DNA of 64,000 nt from JAOZPE01 sp964601275 (GTDB taxonomy: Bacteria; Krumholzibacteriota; Krumholzibacteriia; JAJRXK01). The stretch covers positions 186,001 through 250,000 of the forward strand of contig CAZRMV010000006.1 of NCBI GenBank assembly GCA_964601275.1, given 5' to 3'. A program made the translations under genes and the position numbers. Shown here piece after piece: positions 51,487 to 60,487 of this stretch; the stretch's first letter is position 1, and every line of letters starts with the position of its first letter. Under the pieces are notes generated by a model, which made no database searches, was not told the origin of the DNA, and was given only the letters and a program-made list of their open reading frames with translations.

Positions 51487-54400
51487 GGCTGCTCCTCCAC
51501 CACAACCTTCGACGGCACCAGGACATAGGCGGCCGGAATCACCACCAGGGTCAGCAGCATGCTGAACAAGAGCCCGCTGGCCACGGTGATCGCCAGAGGC
51601 GAGCGCAGCTCCGAACCCTCACCGAAGGTCATCGCCATCGGGAGCAGCCCCAGCACGGTGGTGATGGTGGTCATGAGGATCGGACGCAGCCGAAGATGGG
51701 CGGCTTCGATCACCGCGGGGACCTTCTCCACCCCCCGCCGTCTTCTCTGATTGATGGCGTCGATGAGGACGATCGCGTTGTTCACCACGATGCCCACCAG
51801 CATCACCGCCCCGATGAGGACGATCACGCTGATCGGGGTGCCGGTGAGCAGCAGACCGGCGACCACGCCCACCAGCGCCAGCGGAATGGTGAACAGGACC
51901 AGGAAAGGATGCAGGAAGCTCTCGAAGGTGGCGGCCATCACCAGGTAGACGAGAAACACCGCCAGCAGCAGGGCGAAGCGCAGGCTCTGGAAGCTCGCAC
52001 GCATCTCCTCCTGTTGCCCGCCCAGCTCGGTGCTGCTGCCGGCGGGCGCGGGCACCTGGGACACGACCTCCCGGACTTCCTTCTCCAGCGAACCCAGGCT
52101 GCGTCCCTTGACCCCGGCACTGATGACCGCGGCGCGCTGTTGCTGCACCCGGTGGATTTCCGCCGGCCCGCGCCCCAGTCGCACCTCGGCGACGGTGAGC
52201 AGCCGGATGGGGGTTCCATCGGGCCCGGGCAAAATGAGATTCCGTACGTCATCCACCCCTTGCCGCTCGCTCTCCACGTTGCGGATGCGCACGTCGATCT
52301 GCCGGTCACCTTCCTTGAAGCGGGTGGGAACCACGCCCTGGATCCGGTCGCGCAGGGTCTGGGAAAGGGTCTGCAGATCAAGCCCGAGACTGGCCACGCG
52401 GTCGCGATCGAAGAGCACCTCGACCTCGGGGCTTCCCGCCTCCAGGGATGAGCGGACATCGACGAGACCGTCCACTTTGCTCAGCGCCTGCGCGACCCTC
52501 AGCGACCATTCCCTCAGCTCCTGGAGGTCCTCCCCGAAGAGGAAGACCTCGACCGGCGTCTGCAGGCTGAAGTAGGTGGGACGGCCGCTACGAACCTCCA
52601 CTCCCGGGGCGGTATCGAAGCGGTCCCGGAGCCGGGCGATCAGTTCGGCCTCGGCGGCGTCGTCCGAACGGTCCTTCATCACCACGTTGAGTTGACCGAG
52701 GTTCTCGGCCCGGGTGTTCAGGCTCAGTCCCCCCGCCACCAGGCGCGTCCCCACCGTCGAGAAGTACAGACCGGTTTCCGGCTGCTCCGCGGTCTGTGCC
52801 TCCATGGACTTCATCTGACGATCGGTGGCAGCGAGCGAAGTGCCCTCGGGCATCTTCAGCTCGAAATAGAACTCGCCTTCGGTCAGCGAGGGCAGCAACT
52901 CGGTACCTACTTGCCGGGCCCCCGCCACCGACAGCGCGAACAATGCGAATCCCACCAGGAGAGTCAATGCGGGGCGGCGAACCGCGCTCTTCAGGAATCG
53001 GTCGTAGAACCTCTCGAAGGCCCCCAGATGGGAGTCGAAAGAGGCCGAACCCGTCTTCCGTGAGGTCGAACCGCCGTTCGCCGGGGTCGAAGCGACCCTC
53101 CCATGGTGCGGACGACCCGCGTGTCGAGTCGAGGGAGAAGCAACGTGCTGCTTCCGTTCGCTTCCCAGGCCCGCCAGCATCGGGATCACCGTGATCGCCA
53201 CCACCAGCGAGGCGAGCAGGCTGAAAGTGATGGTCAACGCCTGGTCGCCGAAGAGCTGCCCCGCGATGCCCTCGACGAAGACCAGGGGAAGGAACACCGC
53301 GACGGTGGTCAAGGTGGAGGCGCTGACCGCGGCGCCGACCTCTAGCGTTCCCTCGACCGCGGCCTTGCGCCGCGATTGTCCCGACTTCCTTTTCCGGTCG
53401 ATCGACTCGAGCACCACGATCGAGTTGTCGACGAGCATGCCGATCCCCAGGGTCAAGCCTCCGAGGGACATCACATTCAAGGAGATCCCGGCGCGATACA
53501 TCAAGAGGAAGGCGGCAACCACCGAGAGGGGAATGGACGTCGCGATCACCAGGGTGCTGCGCCAGTCCCGCAGGAACACGAGGAGCACCAGGATGGCCAG
53601 CACACCGCCGATGAGCGCGGCTTGCCGCACTTCGTCGACCGCCTGACGGATGAACTGCGATTGGTCGAAGAGGATGGTCAGTTGATAGCCCGGGGGAAGT
53701 TTTTCCCGGTTCCAGCTCTCGATCCGCTCGTGGAGCCGTCGCGCCAGCTCGACGGTGTTGGCATCTCCTTCCTTGAAGAGGTCGATCTCCACCGCCTCGA
53801 CCCCGTTGACCCGGGTGATCTCCTCGCGCTCCTTGCTTCCTCGCCGCACCGTGGCCACATCGCGCAGGCGCACCAGGCCCATCTCCCCCTTCCACACCAC
53901 CAGGTCGGCGATCTCCTCGACGCTGTCGAACTCATTGACGGTGCGGATGAGATAGTGCTTGTCGATCCCGCGCAGGGAACCGCCCGGGAGATTCACGTTG
54001 GAGACCCCCACCACCTGCGCGACCCTCTGCAGGGGGATGCCGAGGGCGGCCAGTCTCTCCTGGTCGACATCGATCTGGATCTCGTCCTGCAGACCACCCT
54101 CCACCTTCGCCGAGGCCACCCCGTCGACGGTCTCCAGGTCCTGTTTCAATTGCTTGTCGGCCAGCCGGCGCAGAGCGCCGAGGTCGCCGCTGCCGGAGAG
54201 AGCGAGGCGCACGATGGGGTCGAGCGATGGGTCGTAGCGCAAAACGACCGGATCTTCCGCTTCTTCGGGCAGGACCAGGCGGTCCAGCTTCTCCCGCACG
54301 TCCATCGACCGCATGTCCATGTCGGTCTTCCAGTCGAAGTTGAGGGTCACCTCGCTGACCCCCGAGCGGCTGACCGAATGGATCTCGCGGAGCCCCCTGA

Positions 54401-54626
54401 GGACCCCCACCGCTTCCTCGATGGGACGAGTCACCAGGGCTTCCACTTCTTCGGGAGCAGTATCGGGAAAATCGGTCTGTACGGTGATGCTGGGGTAGCT
54501 GATGTCGGGGAAGAGTTCGAGGCTCAGGCGCTGGTATCCGACCAACCCGAAAGCGGCCACCGCCAACGCGGTCATGGTGACGGTCACTCGACGGCGGACC
54601 GAAGCTTCCACCAGGGAGCGGAGCAT
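51483..54626 (-). CDS. RND efflux pump, first permease of the operon
   Basis: A 1047-residue HAE1-type permease with the usual 12-helix layout. LFPDISYPSITVQTDFP follows the first helix; helix 4 has GIGMLVDNSIVVLESIDR; the second half has GIVVNNAIVLIDAINQRRR. The cytoplasmic loop between helices 6 and 7 carries a basic, His-, Ser- and Gly-rich insert (QHVASPSTRHAGRPHHGR) that is longer than in AcrB. ATG 54626 overlaps the adaptor stop by one base (TGATG). It may form a homotrimer or a mixed trimer with the other permease, as MdtB/MdtC do. Confidence 0.92.
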   Translation of the reverse strand: MLRSLVEASVRRRVTVTMTALAVAAFGLVGYQRLSLELFPDISYPSITVQTDFPDTAPEEVEALVTRPIEEAVGVLRGLREIHSVSRSGVSEVTLNFDWKTDMDMRSMDVREKLDRLVLPEEAEDPVVLRYDPSLDPIVRLALSGSGDLGALRRLADKQLKQDLETVDGVASAKVEGGLQDEIQIDVDQERLAALGIPLQRVAQVVGVSNVNLPGGSLRGIDKHYLIRTVNEFDSVEEIADLVVWKGEMGLVRLRDVATVRRGSKEREEITRVNGVEAVEIDLFKEGDANTVELARRLHERIESWNREKLPPGYQLTILFDQSQFIRQAVDEVRQAALIGGVLAILVLLVFLRDWRSTLVIATSIPLSVVAAFLLMYRAGISLNVMSLGGLTLGIGMLVDNSIVVLESIDRKRKSGQSRRKAAVEGTLEVGAAVSASTLTTVAVFLPLVFVEGIAGQLFGDQALTITFSLLASLVVAITVIPMLAGLGSERKQHVASPSTRHAGRPHHGRVASTPANGGSTSRKTGSASFDSHLGAFERFYDRFLKSAVRRPALTLLVGFALFALSVAGARQVGTELLPSLTEGEFYFELKMPEGTSLAATDRQMKSMEAQTAEQPETGLYFSTVGTRLVAGGLSLNTRAENLGQLNVVMKDRSDDAAEAELIARLRDRFDTAPGVEVRSGRPTYFSLQTPVEVFLFGEDLQELREWSLRVAQALSKVDGLVDVRSSLEAGSPEVEVLFDRDRVASLGLDLQTLSQTLRDRIQGVVPTRFKEGDRQIDVRIRNVESERQGVDDVRNLILPGPDGTPIRLLTVAEVRLGRGPAEIHRVQQQRAAVISAGVKGRSLGSLEKEVREVVSQVPAPAGSSTELGGQQEEMRASFQSLRFALLLAVFLVYLVMAATFESFLHPFLVLFTIPLALVGVVAGLLLTGTPISVIVLIGAVMLVGIVVNNAIVLIDAINQRRRRGVEKVPAVIEAAHLRLRPILMTTITTVLGLLPMAMTFGEGSELRSPLAITVASGLLFSMLLTLVVIPAAYVLVPSKVVVEEQP

Positions 54627-55876
54627 CAGGACGATCCCTCGGCCGGCTCACCATCGATCTCCACAACGATCACCGGCTGGCCCCGACGCAGCTTTCCCTG
54701 TCCCTTCACCACGACCTGTTCGCCCTCCTCCACTCCGCTGAGGATCTCAGCCGACTGATCGTCCCGGAAACCGACTTCAACCACCCTCATGGAAGCGCGC
54801 CCGTCCTGGGCCACGTAGACCACGTCCTCACCCTTCTCGCGCACCACGGCCTCGCGGGGCACCAGCACCCGGCCCTCTCTCTTCTGGGTCTGCACCTTCA
54901 CCTGGGCGAAGTCGCCCGGCCTGACCCCGTCGGGAAACTCGTCGATCTCGACGGTGACCTTGATCGTTCCGGAAGTGGCGTCGATCACCGGGGAGATGAG
55001 GGTGATCCTTCCCTGCAGATGCACTCCGCTGCTGTCGAGGATCAGTTCGACCGGCTGGTCCTTCTCCAGTTGGCGGAACTCGCGGGCCGGGACGTGGATG
55101 CGTGCGCGCAGGGGATGGAAATCGGCCACGGTGTAGAGAGGATCGCCCGGGCTCACGTTTTGTCCCAGGTCGATGTTGCGCCGGACCACGGTTCCCGCAA
55201 AGGGAGCGGTGACGGTGGTATAGGAGAAGGTCAAGCGGGCCAGGTCCTCCTGGGCCTGCGCACTCTCCAGCTCGCTCCGGGCGGTCTCGAACTCCTCGAC
55301 CGAGACCAGGTGCTGCTCGACCATGTTGGCCAAGCGATCGTACTTGGCCTTCAACTTCGCCCGGTTGGCTTCGGCTTCGCGCAGGCGATAGAGATACTCC
55401 TCGTTGCCGATCCGCATGAGTTCCTGCCCCGCGGAAACACGGTCCCCTTCCTCCGCTTCCACCTTGGCGACGACGCCTTGCACCCGGGCGAGGATCTCCG
55501 CCTGCTTCTCCGCTTCGAGCGTGGCGGTCGCGGTGTAGAAGCTGGCGATGTCCCCGCGATGGGCGGTGGCCACCGCGACCGCCACCGGGGGCATCGAGGG
55601 TCTCTTGCCACCTGGCCTCATGCCGCCGGTCCGCCGCACTGTGGACCTCGAAGCGGCGGCGGTGGAACCCACGGCGGCGCTCGATCCCCCCCCGCCGCCT
55701 GGGCCCGCCTTGCCCGGCGTCTGCATCGAGGAACGGGCGTCGGGCTCGTGCCCCCCCCGGTCGCCACAGCCACCCAGAGCGGCCGTGACCAACAGGAGGG
55801 CGAGGATCGAGATCCGGGGGCCACGGGTTCGCACCCGGCGGATCACCGCGGAGGAAACGAGAGGACAGCAGGCCAT
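54626..55876 (-). CDS. RND periplasmic adaptor (membrane fusion) lipoprotein
   Basis: A 416-residue adaptor that links the RND pumps to an outer-membrane channel. The N-terminus is a lipoprotein signal (ILALLLVTAALGGC). A Gly/Ser/Ala-rich, Arg/Pro-containing linker follows (about 45-95). Then come the lipoyl halves (ARVQGVVAKVEAEEGDRVSAGQ and FAGTVVRRNIDLGQNVSPGD, each quoted in part in family alignments) around a coiled-coil hairpin of KAKYDRLANMVEQHLVSVEE type, and the beta-barrel and membrane-proximal domains. ATG 55876 has AAGGAA 6 bases upstream. No TolC-type gene is in the operon. Confidence 0.9.
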   Translation of the reverse strand: MACCPLVSSAVIRRVRTRGPRISILALLLVTAALGGCGDRGGHEPDARSSMQTPGKAGPGGGGGSSAAVGSTAAASRSTVRRTGGMRPGGKRPSMPPVAVAVATAHRGDIASFYTATATLEAEKQAEILARVQGVVAKVEAEEGDRVSAGQELMRIGNEEYLYRLREAEANRAKLKAKYDRLANMVEQHLVSVEEFETARSELESAQAQEDLARLTFSYTTVTAPFAGTVVRRNIDLGQNVSPGDPLYTVADFHPLRARIHVPAREFRQLEKDQPVELILDSSGVHLQGRITLISPVIDATSGTIKVTVEIDEFPDGVRPGDFAQVKVQTQKREGRVLVPREAVVREKGEDVVYVAQDGRASMRVVEVGFRDDQSAEILSGVEEGEQVVVKGQGKLRRGQPVIVVEIDGEPAEGSS

Positions 55877-55966
55877 GGATGTTCCTTTGCCGAGGATCTT
55901 CTGCCGAAAACGGGGAGCATGGGTCCCAGGGGCGGGTTTCCTACGACCTCCACCGCGAAAGGTTTC

Positions 55967-55995
55967 TTCGCCCGCCCTGGGTGGTCTCGTATGAT
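55967..55995 (+). promoter_or_regulatory. Promoter for the 56057 MFS gene
   Basis: TTCGCC (55967-55972) and TATGAT (55990-55995) are 17 bp apart. The -10 is near consensus. It contains the in-frame ATG at 55991, which therefore cannot be the translation start; this supports ATG 56057. Confidence 0.45.
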
Positions 55996-56056
55996 ACACA
56001 TCGCGCGCGGAGAGCGCGACGCCCCCGCGCCGGTCCCTCCAGACGAAGGTCCGGGA

Positions 56057-57307
56057 ATGTTCACCAGGTTCTGCCTCTACGGAATCTTCAAGAACCTGCG
56101 ATTCTTCGAGCCCTTCTTCGTGCTCTACCTCCTGGCTCCTCCCCCCCAGGGGGGCGCCGGGCTGAACTACTTCCAGATCGGCTCGCTGGTCGGATACCAG
56201 AAACTGCTCACCGGCTTGCTGGAGATCCCCCTGGGGGTGGCCACCGATCGCTTCGGCCGCCGGAGCGCCTTGATCCTCTGCTTCACCCTGTACACCCTGG
56301 CCTTTCCCGCCTTCGCGGTGGCCAGCCGGCTGGACGGCGGGACCCGGCTCGGAATGCTCTACCTGGCCCAGACCATCTTCGGCGTCGCCGAAGCGCTGCG
56401 GACGGGCAGCCACAAGGCCATCATGCTCGACTGGGCCCGTCGCCGACCCAGCCCCTCCTCGGCCACCTCGCTGATCGGCCGGACCCGCTTCTGTTCGAAG
56501 GCCGCGGCCGGGGCCGCTGCCCTGATCGGGGGCTCCCTCCTGTGGAAACTGGGTTCCTTCACCCCCCTTTTCTGGGCCGCCACCGTGCCCGCCGCCCTGG
56601 GAATCGCCTTGATGCGAAGCTACCCGGCCAGCCTGGAAGGCGAACAACGGCGCGACCTCGCGGCCCGCCCCACCCTGCGGGAAGGACTGGCCCGCCTCCG
56701 GGGAGACGCCGGCCTGGGCGCCCTCATCCTCGCCTCGGTGCTCTTCGAGGCCCAGGTCAAACTGGCCCAGCACTACCTGCAACCCTTCCTCAAGGCCGAC
56801 CTGCACCGTCACGACCTCGCCCTGGTGGGGGGGGTCGGGGCCGCCCTGGTGGGAGCGTACTACCTGGTGCAGGACCTCATCGGCGGCGCCGCGGCCGGCG
56901 TGTCCGCCCGGGCTGAACGGTGGTTGGGGGGAACCGATCGCGCCCTGATGCGCCTCCATCTCACCTTGCTCCTCGTGTGCGCGGGGATGGCCACCGCCTT
57001 CGCCCTGCGATCGATCACCCTGGGCATCGCCGGCTACCTTCTCATCGCCTTCCTGCAGAACCTCCGGCGGCCGGTCCTGGTGGCCCGGATGGACCTCGTG
57101 ATGGATCCGGCGCAGCGGGCCACGACCCTCTCGGTGGAGAGCCAGGGCAAGAGCTGGGTACTCGCCCTGCTCTCCCCACCCCTGGGCTTCATCGCCGATC
57201 GCTGGGGCCTGGCCGCGGCCTTCGCGGCGATCTCCCTCCTGTTGCTGGCCTCCCTGCCCCTGCAACGGGCGGCGGGAGGTCTCAGGGAGAAGCCAGGGGC
57301 TGGATGA
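56057..57307 (+). CDS. MFS transporter
   Basis: A 416-residue, 12-helix major facilitator. The A-motif is GVATDRFGRRSALIL, preceded by LLTGLLEIPLG as in the family. The second half contains FIADRWGLAAAFAAI. No subfamily or substrate is evident. ATG 56057 has GAAGGT about 8 bases upstream and begins MFTRFCLYGIFKNLRFFEPF, the first helix. Its last 26 bases overlap the end of the convergent gene at 57282. Confidence 0.85.
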   Translation: MFTRFCLYGIFKNLRFFEPFFVLYLLAPPPQGGAGLNYFQIGSLVGYQKLLTGLLEIPLGVATDRFGRRSALILCFTLYTLAFPAFAVASRLDGGTRLGMLYLAQTIFGVAEALRTGSHKAIMLDWARRRPSPSSATSLIGRTRFCSKAAAGAAALIGGSLLWKLGSFTPLFWAATVPAALGIALMRSYPASLEGEQRRDLAARPTLREGLARLRGDAGLGALILASVLFEAQVKLAQHYLQPFLKADLHRHDLALVGGVGAALVGAYYLVQDLIGGAAAGVSARAERWLGGTDRALMRLHLTLLLVCAGMATAFALRSITLGIAGYLLIAFLQNLRRPVLVARMDLVMDPAQRATTLSVESQGKSWVLALLSPPLGFIADRWGLAAAFAAISLLLLASLPLQRAAGGLREKPGAG

Positions 57308-58175
57308 CGCGACCGTCCCCCCCGAAGATCTCGTCGGAGTGTTCGGCATAATCCTTCTCGATCCACGAGGCCCTCTCGGCGATCTCCCGCAAGGACGATT
57401 TCAACTGATGCGCGGCGAACGCGGCGACGAGGTTGTCCGGGATCTTGCCCCCCACCGAGACGGTGGCAGTCCAGACGAAGAGGGTCTTGCGTTCGGCCAG
57501 TTTGAAGCAGATGAACGCCCCCCGGTTCACCGGAACCCACACCGCCTTCTCCAGCATCTCCTCGGTCACGCCATCGACCTTCCCCGCTTCCACGAGTTCC
57601 CGGGCGATTTCTTCCTGCCCGGGGGCGATGTCCCAGTTCTGCTCCCAGATCCAGCCCTCCGAGCGCCGGGCCAATTCCACGTTGGTGGTCACCTGGGTGA
57701 CGGTCTGCCGATCGGCGAGGGGCCAGGGGGTGTGGATGTAGACGTAGGCAATGTTCCCCCCGTGACCGTCGCGGCGGTAGACGGCCAGGGTGTAGGTCTC
57801 GTCGCGCAGGTAATCGGGGTCGTTTCCCGAGAGCCACACCGACCTCATGGGCTCATCGACGACCAGGTATCCGAACACCCGGTGATGGAAATCCTCGGGA
57901 TCGTCCGGATTCCGCTCCTTGCGCCGGATGACCACCACCTCTCCCGAGAGCAGGGACTCAAGGTCCTCGTGACCCATCCCGGAGAGAGGATGGGCCGCGA
58001 AGCCGTTGTAGTAGTCGATGGCCCCTTGGATGAGGGCCTTCCAATCCGGATCGACATCTTCGGATCGGGCCCCATCGGTCGCCGCGGCTTCGGCCGCCGG
58101 AACCACCAGGGCTACCACGAGAAGCAACCGGAAGACTCTCAAAACGCGCCGGGGAGGCGATTCGGGAAGGATCAT
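57282..58175 (-). CDS. Exported START/SRPBCC-like lipid-binding protein
   Basis: A 297-residue protein with a signal peptide (VLRVFRLLLVVALVVPAAEAAA). The body has the strand/helix rhythm and several motifs of START-type lipid-transfer domains: DFHHRVFGYLVVD, VWLSGNDPDYLRD, then YIHTPWPLADRQTVTQV (the P-W-P-L-x-D-R core) and a late ISVGGKIPDNLV-type segment (here VSVGGKIPDNLVAAF) before the C-terminal helix. It may bind or move a hydrophobic ligand outside the cytoplasm. ATG 58175 is the first start before the signal peptide. The gene overlaps the MFS gene tail-to-tail and is divergent from the 58374 operon. Confidence 0.7.
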   Translation of the reverse strand: MILPESPPRRVLRVFRLLLVVALVVPAAEAAATDGARSEDVDPDWKALIQGAIDYYNGFAAHPLSGMGHEDLESLLSGEVVVIRRKERNPDDPEDFHHRVFGYLVVDEPMRSVWLSGNDPDYLRDETYTLAVYRRDGHGGNIAYVYIHTPWPLADRQTVTQVTTNVELARRSEGWIWEQNWDIAPGQEEIARELVEAGKVDGVTEEMLEKAVWVPVNRGAFICFKLAERKTLFVWTATVSVGGKIPDNLVAAFAAHQLKSSLREIAERASWIEKDYAEHSDEIFGGDGRVIQPLASP

Positions 58176-58265
58176 GCCGCTCAAGATACTCCCGCGAGCC
58201 CCCCGCCGAAAGTCCGGCCGCTGCTCTGAAGCGAGCCCGTCCGCGGTCGAGGACACCCCGAGCGC

Positions 58266-58294
58266 TTGATCCCCCTTGCCCAAGCGGCTAGCTT
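58266..58294 (+). promoter_or_regulatory. Promoter of the citrate-cleavage-like operon
   Basis: TTGATC (58266-58271) and TAGCTT (58289-58294) are 17 bp apart; transcription would start near 58301, leaving a leader of about 73 nt before ATG 58374. Confidence 0.45.
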
Positions 58295-58373
58295 GACGGC
58301 AATCCCCTCCGGCCCTCCTCCGGGGCATGGAGCATGGACCGATCCACCTTGGACCTGGGGAGGGCCCCGCGGC

Positions 58374-59573
58374 ATGAAGCTGGTCGAACACCTGGGAAAA
58401 CGTCTCCTGGCCCGCAGCGGCATCCCGGTGCCGCTCGGGGAGGTCGCCACCACCGCCGAGCAGGCCCGGCAGATCGCCGAGAAGATCGCAGCGCCCGTGG
58501 TGGTCAAGGCGCAGATCCTGGCCCCCGGGCGGGGCAAGCGCGGCGGCATCCTGCCCGCCTCGACTCCCCAACAGGCGGAAGAAGCCGCGGCGTCTCTGCT
58601 GGGCAAGACCTTCGAACCCGAGTTGTGCCGGGAAGTCCTCGTCGAGCAACGCCTGGACATCGAGCGCGAACTCTACGCCTCGTTCATGGTCGACGCCGCC
58701 CATCGCCGCCTGCGCCTCATCCTCACCCGCCACGGCGGCGGTGATGTCGAGAAGGTGTTCCGCGACAAGCCCGACGAGGTGGTGATCGCCCCGATCGGCG
58801 CCTTCGAACGCTTCTACCCCTTCAAGGGACGGGAACTCGCGCTGAGAATGGGGCTCTCGGGCAAGGCGGTGGTGAAGGTCGGCGACGCGATCACCAAGCT
58901 GGTGGCCTTCGGCCGGGCCAACGACTGCCGGCTGGCCGAGATCAATCCCCTGGTGATCACCCGGGACGAAAAGGTCATTGCCGCCGACGCGGTGATGAAC
59001 GTCGACGAGGACGCGCACTTCCGGCTGAAGTGGATGAAGGAATTCGGGCTGTCCATGGAAGAGGAGCGTCCGCGGCAGCCGACCCCGCGCGAGCTCGAGG
59101 CGGCCGAGATCGACCGCGTCGACTACCGGGGTTCGGTGCACTACCAGGATCTCGACGAGAACGGAGACGTGGGAACGGTCACCGTGGGCAGCGGCTTTTC
59201 CATCACCATGCTCGACGTACTGGGCAACTACGGGCTCAAGCCGGCCGACTTCTGCGATTGCTCGGGCAGTCCTCCGGCCGACAAGGTCTACAAGAGCTGC
59301 AAGCTCGTGCTGGGGATTCCCGGCATCAAGGCCTTCCTCTTCGTCAGCGGGGTGATGACCCAGGACCTGACGGTGACCGCCGAGGGAATCATCCAGGCCT
59401 ACCGTGAACTCAAGCCGAAGATCCCGTTCCTCGTGAAGCTGGCCGGCAACCGGGACAAGGAAGCGTACCAGATGATGGTCGAGGCCGGCCTTCCCCACGT
59501 CTACCCCCGGGAGACCCCGGTGGAAACGATCGTGGAGGATTGCAAGCGTCTCATCCAGGAAGGGGGCCGGTGA
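58374..59573 (+). CDS. ATP-grasp CoA synthetase beta-type subunit (citryl-CoA/ACL-like)
   Basis: A 399-residue relative of succinyl-CoA synthetase beta (SucC). The ATP-grasp half is normal: VVVKAQILAPGRGKRGG, the HGGGDVEKV site and AEINPLVIT. The C-terminal half departs from SucC. The SucC signature GGI(V/T)xCD is replaced by VSGVMTQD, and the loop before it reads CDCSGSPPADKVYKSCKL, closer to the SGxPxxxxxY arrangement of ATP-citrate lyase than to DVGGGA of SucC. Together with the two genes that follow it is best read as the large subunit of a citryl-CoA synthetase or split ATP-citrate lyase, but SucC function cannot be excluded. GGGAGG precedes ATG 58374. Confidence 0.82.
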   Translation: MKLVEHLGKRLLARSGIPVPLGEVATTAEQARQIAEKIAAPVVVKAQILAPGRGKRGGILPASTPQQAEEAAASLLGKTFEPELCREVLVEQRLDIERELYASFMVDAAHRRLRLILTRHGGGDVEKVFRDKPDEVVIAPIGAFERFYPFKGRELALRMGLSGKAVVKVGDAITKLVAFGRANDCRLAEINPLVITRDEKVIAADAVMNVDEDAHFRLKWMKEFGLSMEEERPRQPTPRELEAAEIDRVDYRGSVHYQDLDENGDVGTVTVGSGFSITMLDVLGNYGLKPADFCDCSGSPPADKVYKSCKLVLGIPGIKAFLFVSGVMTQDLTVTAEGIIQAYRELKPKIPFLVKLAGNRDKEAYQMMVEAGLPHVYPRETPVETIVEDCKRLIQEGGR

Positions 59574-60487
59574 TGTCCATCCTCGTCGATGAGAACACCC
59601 GCTGCGTCATCCAGGGCGCCACCGGTCAGGGCGGCCGCCGTTTCATCCAGCGCATGATCGATTTCGGGAGCCCCCCGGTAGCCGGCGTGACGCCGGGCAA
59701 GGGAGGTCAGGAGGTCGAGGGAGTTCCGGTCTTCGATACGGTGAAGGAGGCGGTCGAGGCCACCGGCTGCAACTTCTCCTCCATCAACGTCCCTCCCGCC
59801 CTGGTGAAGGACGCGGCCTTCGAGGCCTTCGACGCCGGCATCCGCAAGATCTTCATGTACGCCGAGAGGGTGCCCCTGCACGACGCGATGGAGATCATGG
59901 CCCACGGCGATGAACTCGGGGCGGTCATGGTGGGCCCGAACAGCCCCGGCATCGTCAGCCCGGGAAAGTATCGACTGGGCGGCCTGGGCGGCGACAAGGA
60001 ATACGTGGAGGAGATCTTCCGGCCCGGGCCTGTGGGATTGTGCAGCCGCAGCGGCGGAATGACCTCCACCCTGGGGTACACGATCAGCCAGGGGGGTCTG
60101 GGCATGACCACCGCGGTGGGGCTGGGCGGCGACGCCATCATCGGCTCCCCCTTCACCAAGGTCCTCCCGATGTTCGAGGACGATCCAAAGACGCGAGCCA
60201 TCTGCATGTTCTGCGAGATCGGCGGCACCATGGAGGAAGAGGCGGCCGAGTTGATCCGAAGCGGAAGGATCACCAAGCCCATCGTGGCCTTCATCGCGGG
60301 AAGGGAGACCCTCCCCGGTTTCCGCTTCGGTCACGCGGGGGCCCTGGTCGAAAAGGGTCGGGGCACCTACCAGAGCAAGGTCGAGGCGCTGAGCTCGGCC
60401 GGAGTTGCGATCGCGAAGAACCTGCGGGACATCCCGGTGCTGCTCAAGCGGGCCCTGGGAATGGACGAGAGCGAGGAGCCGGCATGA
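59573..60487 (+). CDS. CoA-ligase alpha-type subunit (citryl-CoA/ACL-like, SucD family)
   Basis: A 304-residue partner of the preceding subunit. The CoA-binding Rossmann domain has VIQGATGQGG and GVTPGKGG. The phosphohistidine is His254 in RFGHAGALVEKG, with GEIGG-type contact written here as CEIGGTMEEEAAE. The block SRSGGMTSTLGYTISQ matches the SRSGGM of ATP-citrate lyase rather than the SRSGTL of SucD, which supports citrate as substrate. ATG 59573 overlaps the upstream stop by one base and has AGGAAGGGGG before it; it overlaps the lyase gene as ATGA. Confidence 0.83.
   Translation: MSILVDENTRCVIQGATGQGGRRFIQRMIDFGSPPVAGVTPGKGGQEVEGVPVFDTVKEAVEATGCNFSSINVPPALVKDAAFEAFDAGIRKIFMYAERVPLHDAMEIMAHGDELGAVMVGPNSPGIVSPGKYRLGGLGGDKEYVEEIFRPGPVGLCSRSGGMTSTLGYTISQGGLGMTTAVGLGGDAIIGSPFTKVLPMFEDDPKTRAICMFCEIGGTMEEEAAELIRSGRITKPIVAFIAGRETLPGFRFGHAGALVEKGRGTYQSKVEALSSAGVAIAKNLRDIPVLLKRALGMDESEEPA

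Noticed and set aside
55991..56056. ATG 55991 as start of the MFS gene
   Set aside because: The codon lies inside a near-consensus -10 box (TATGAT), and the 22 extra residues are not part of the first helix.
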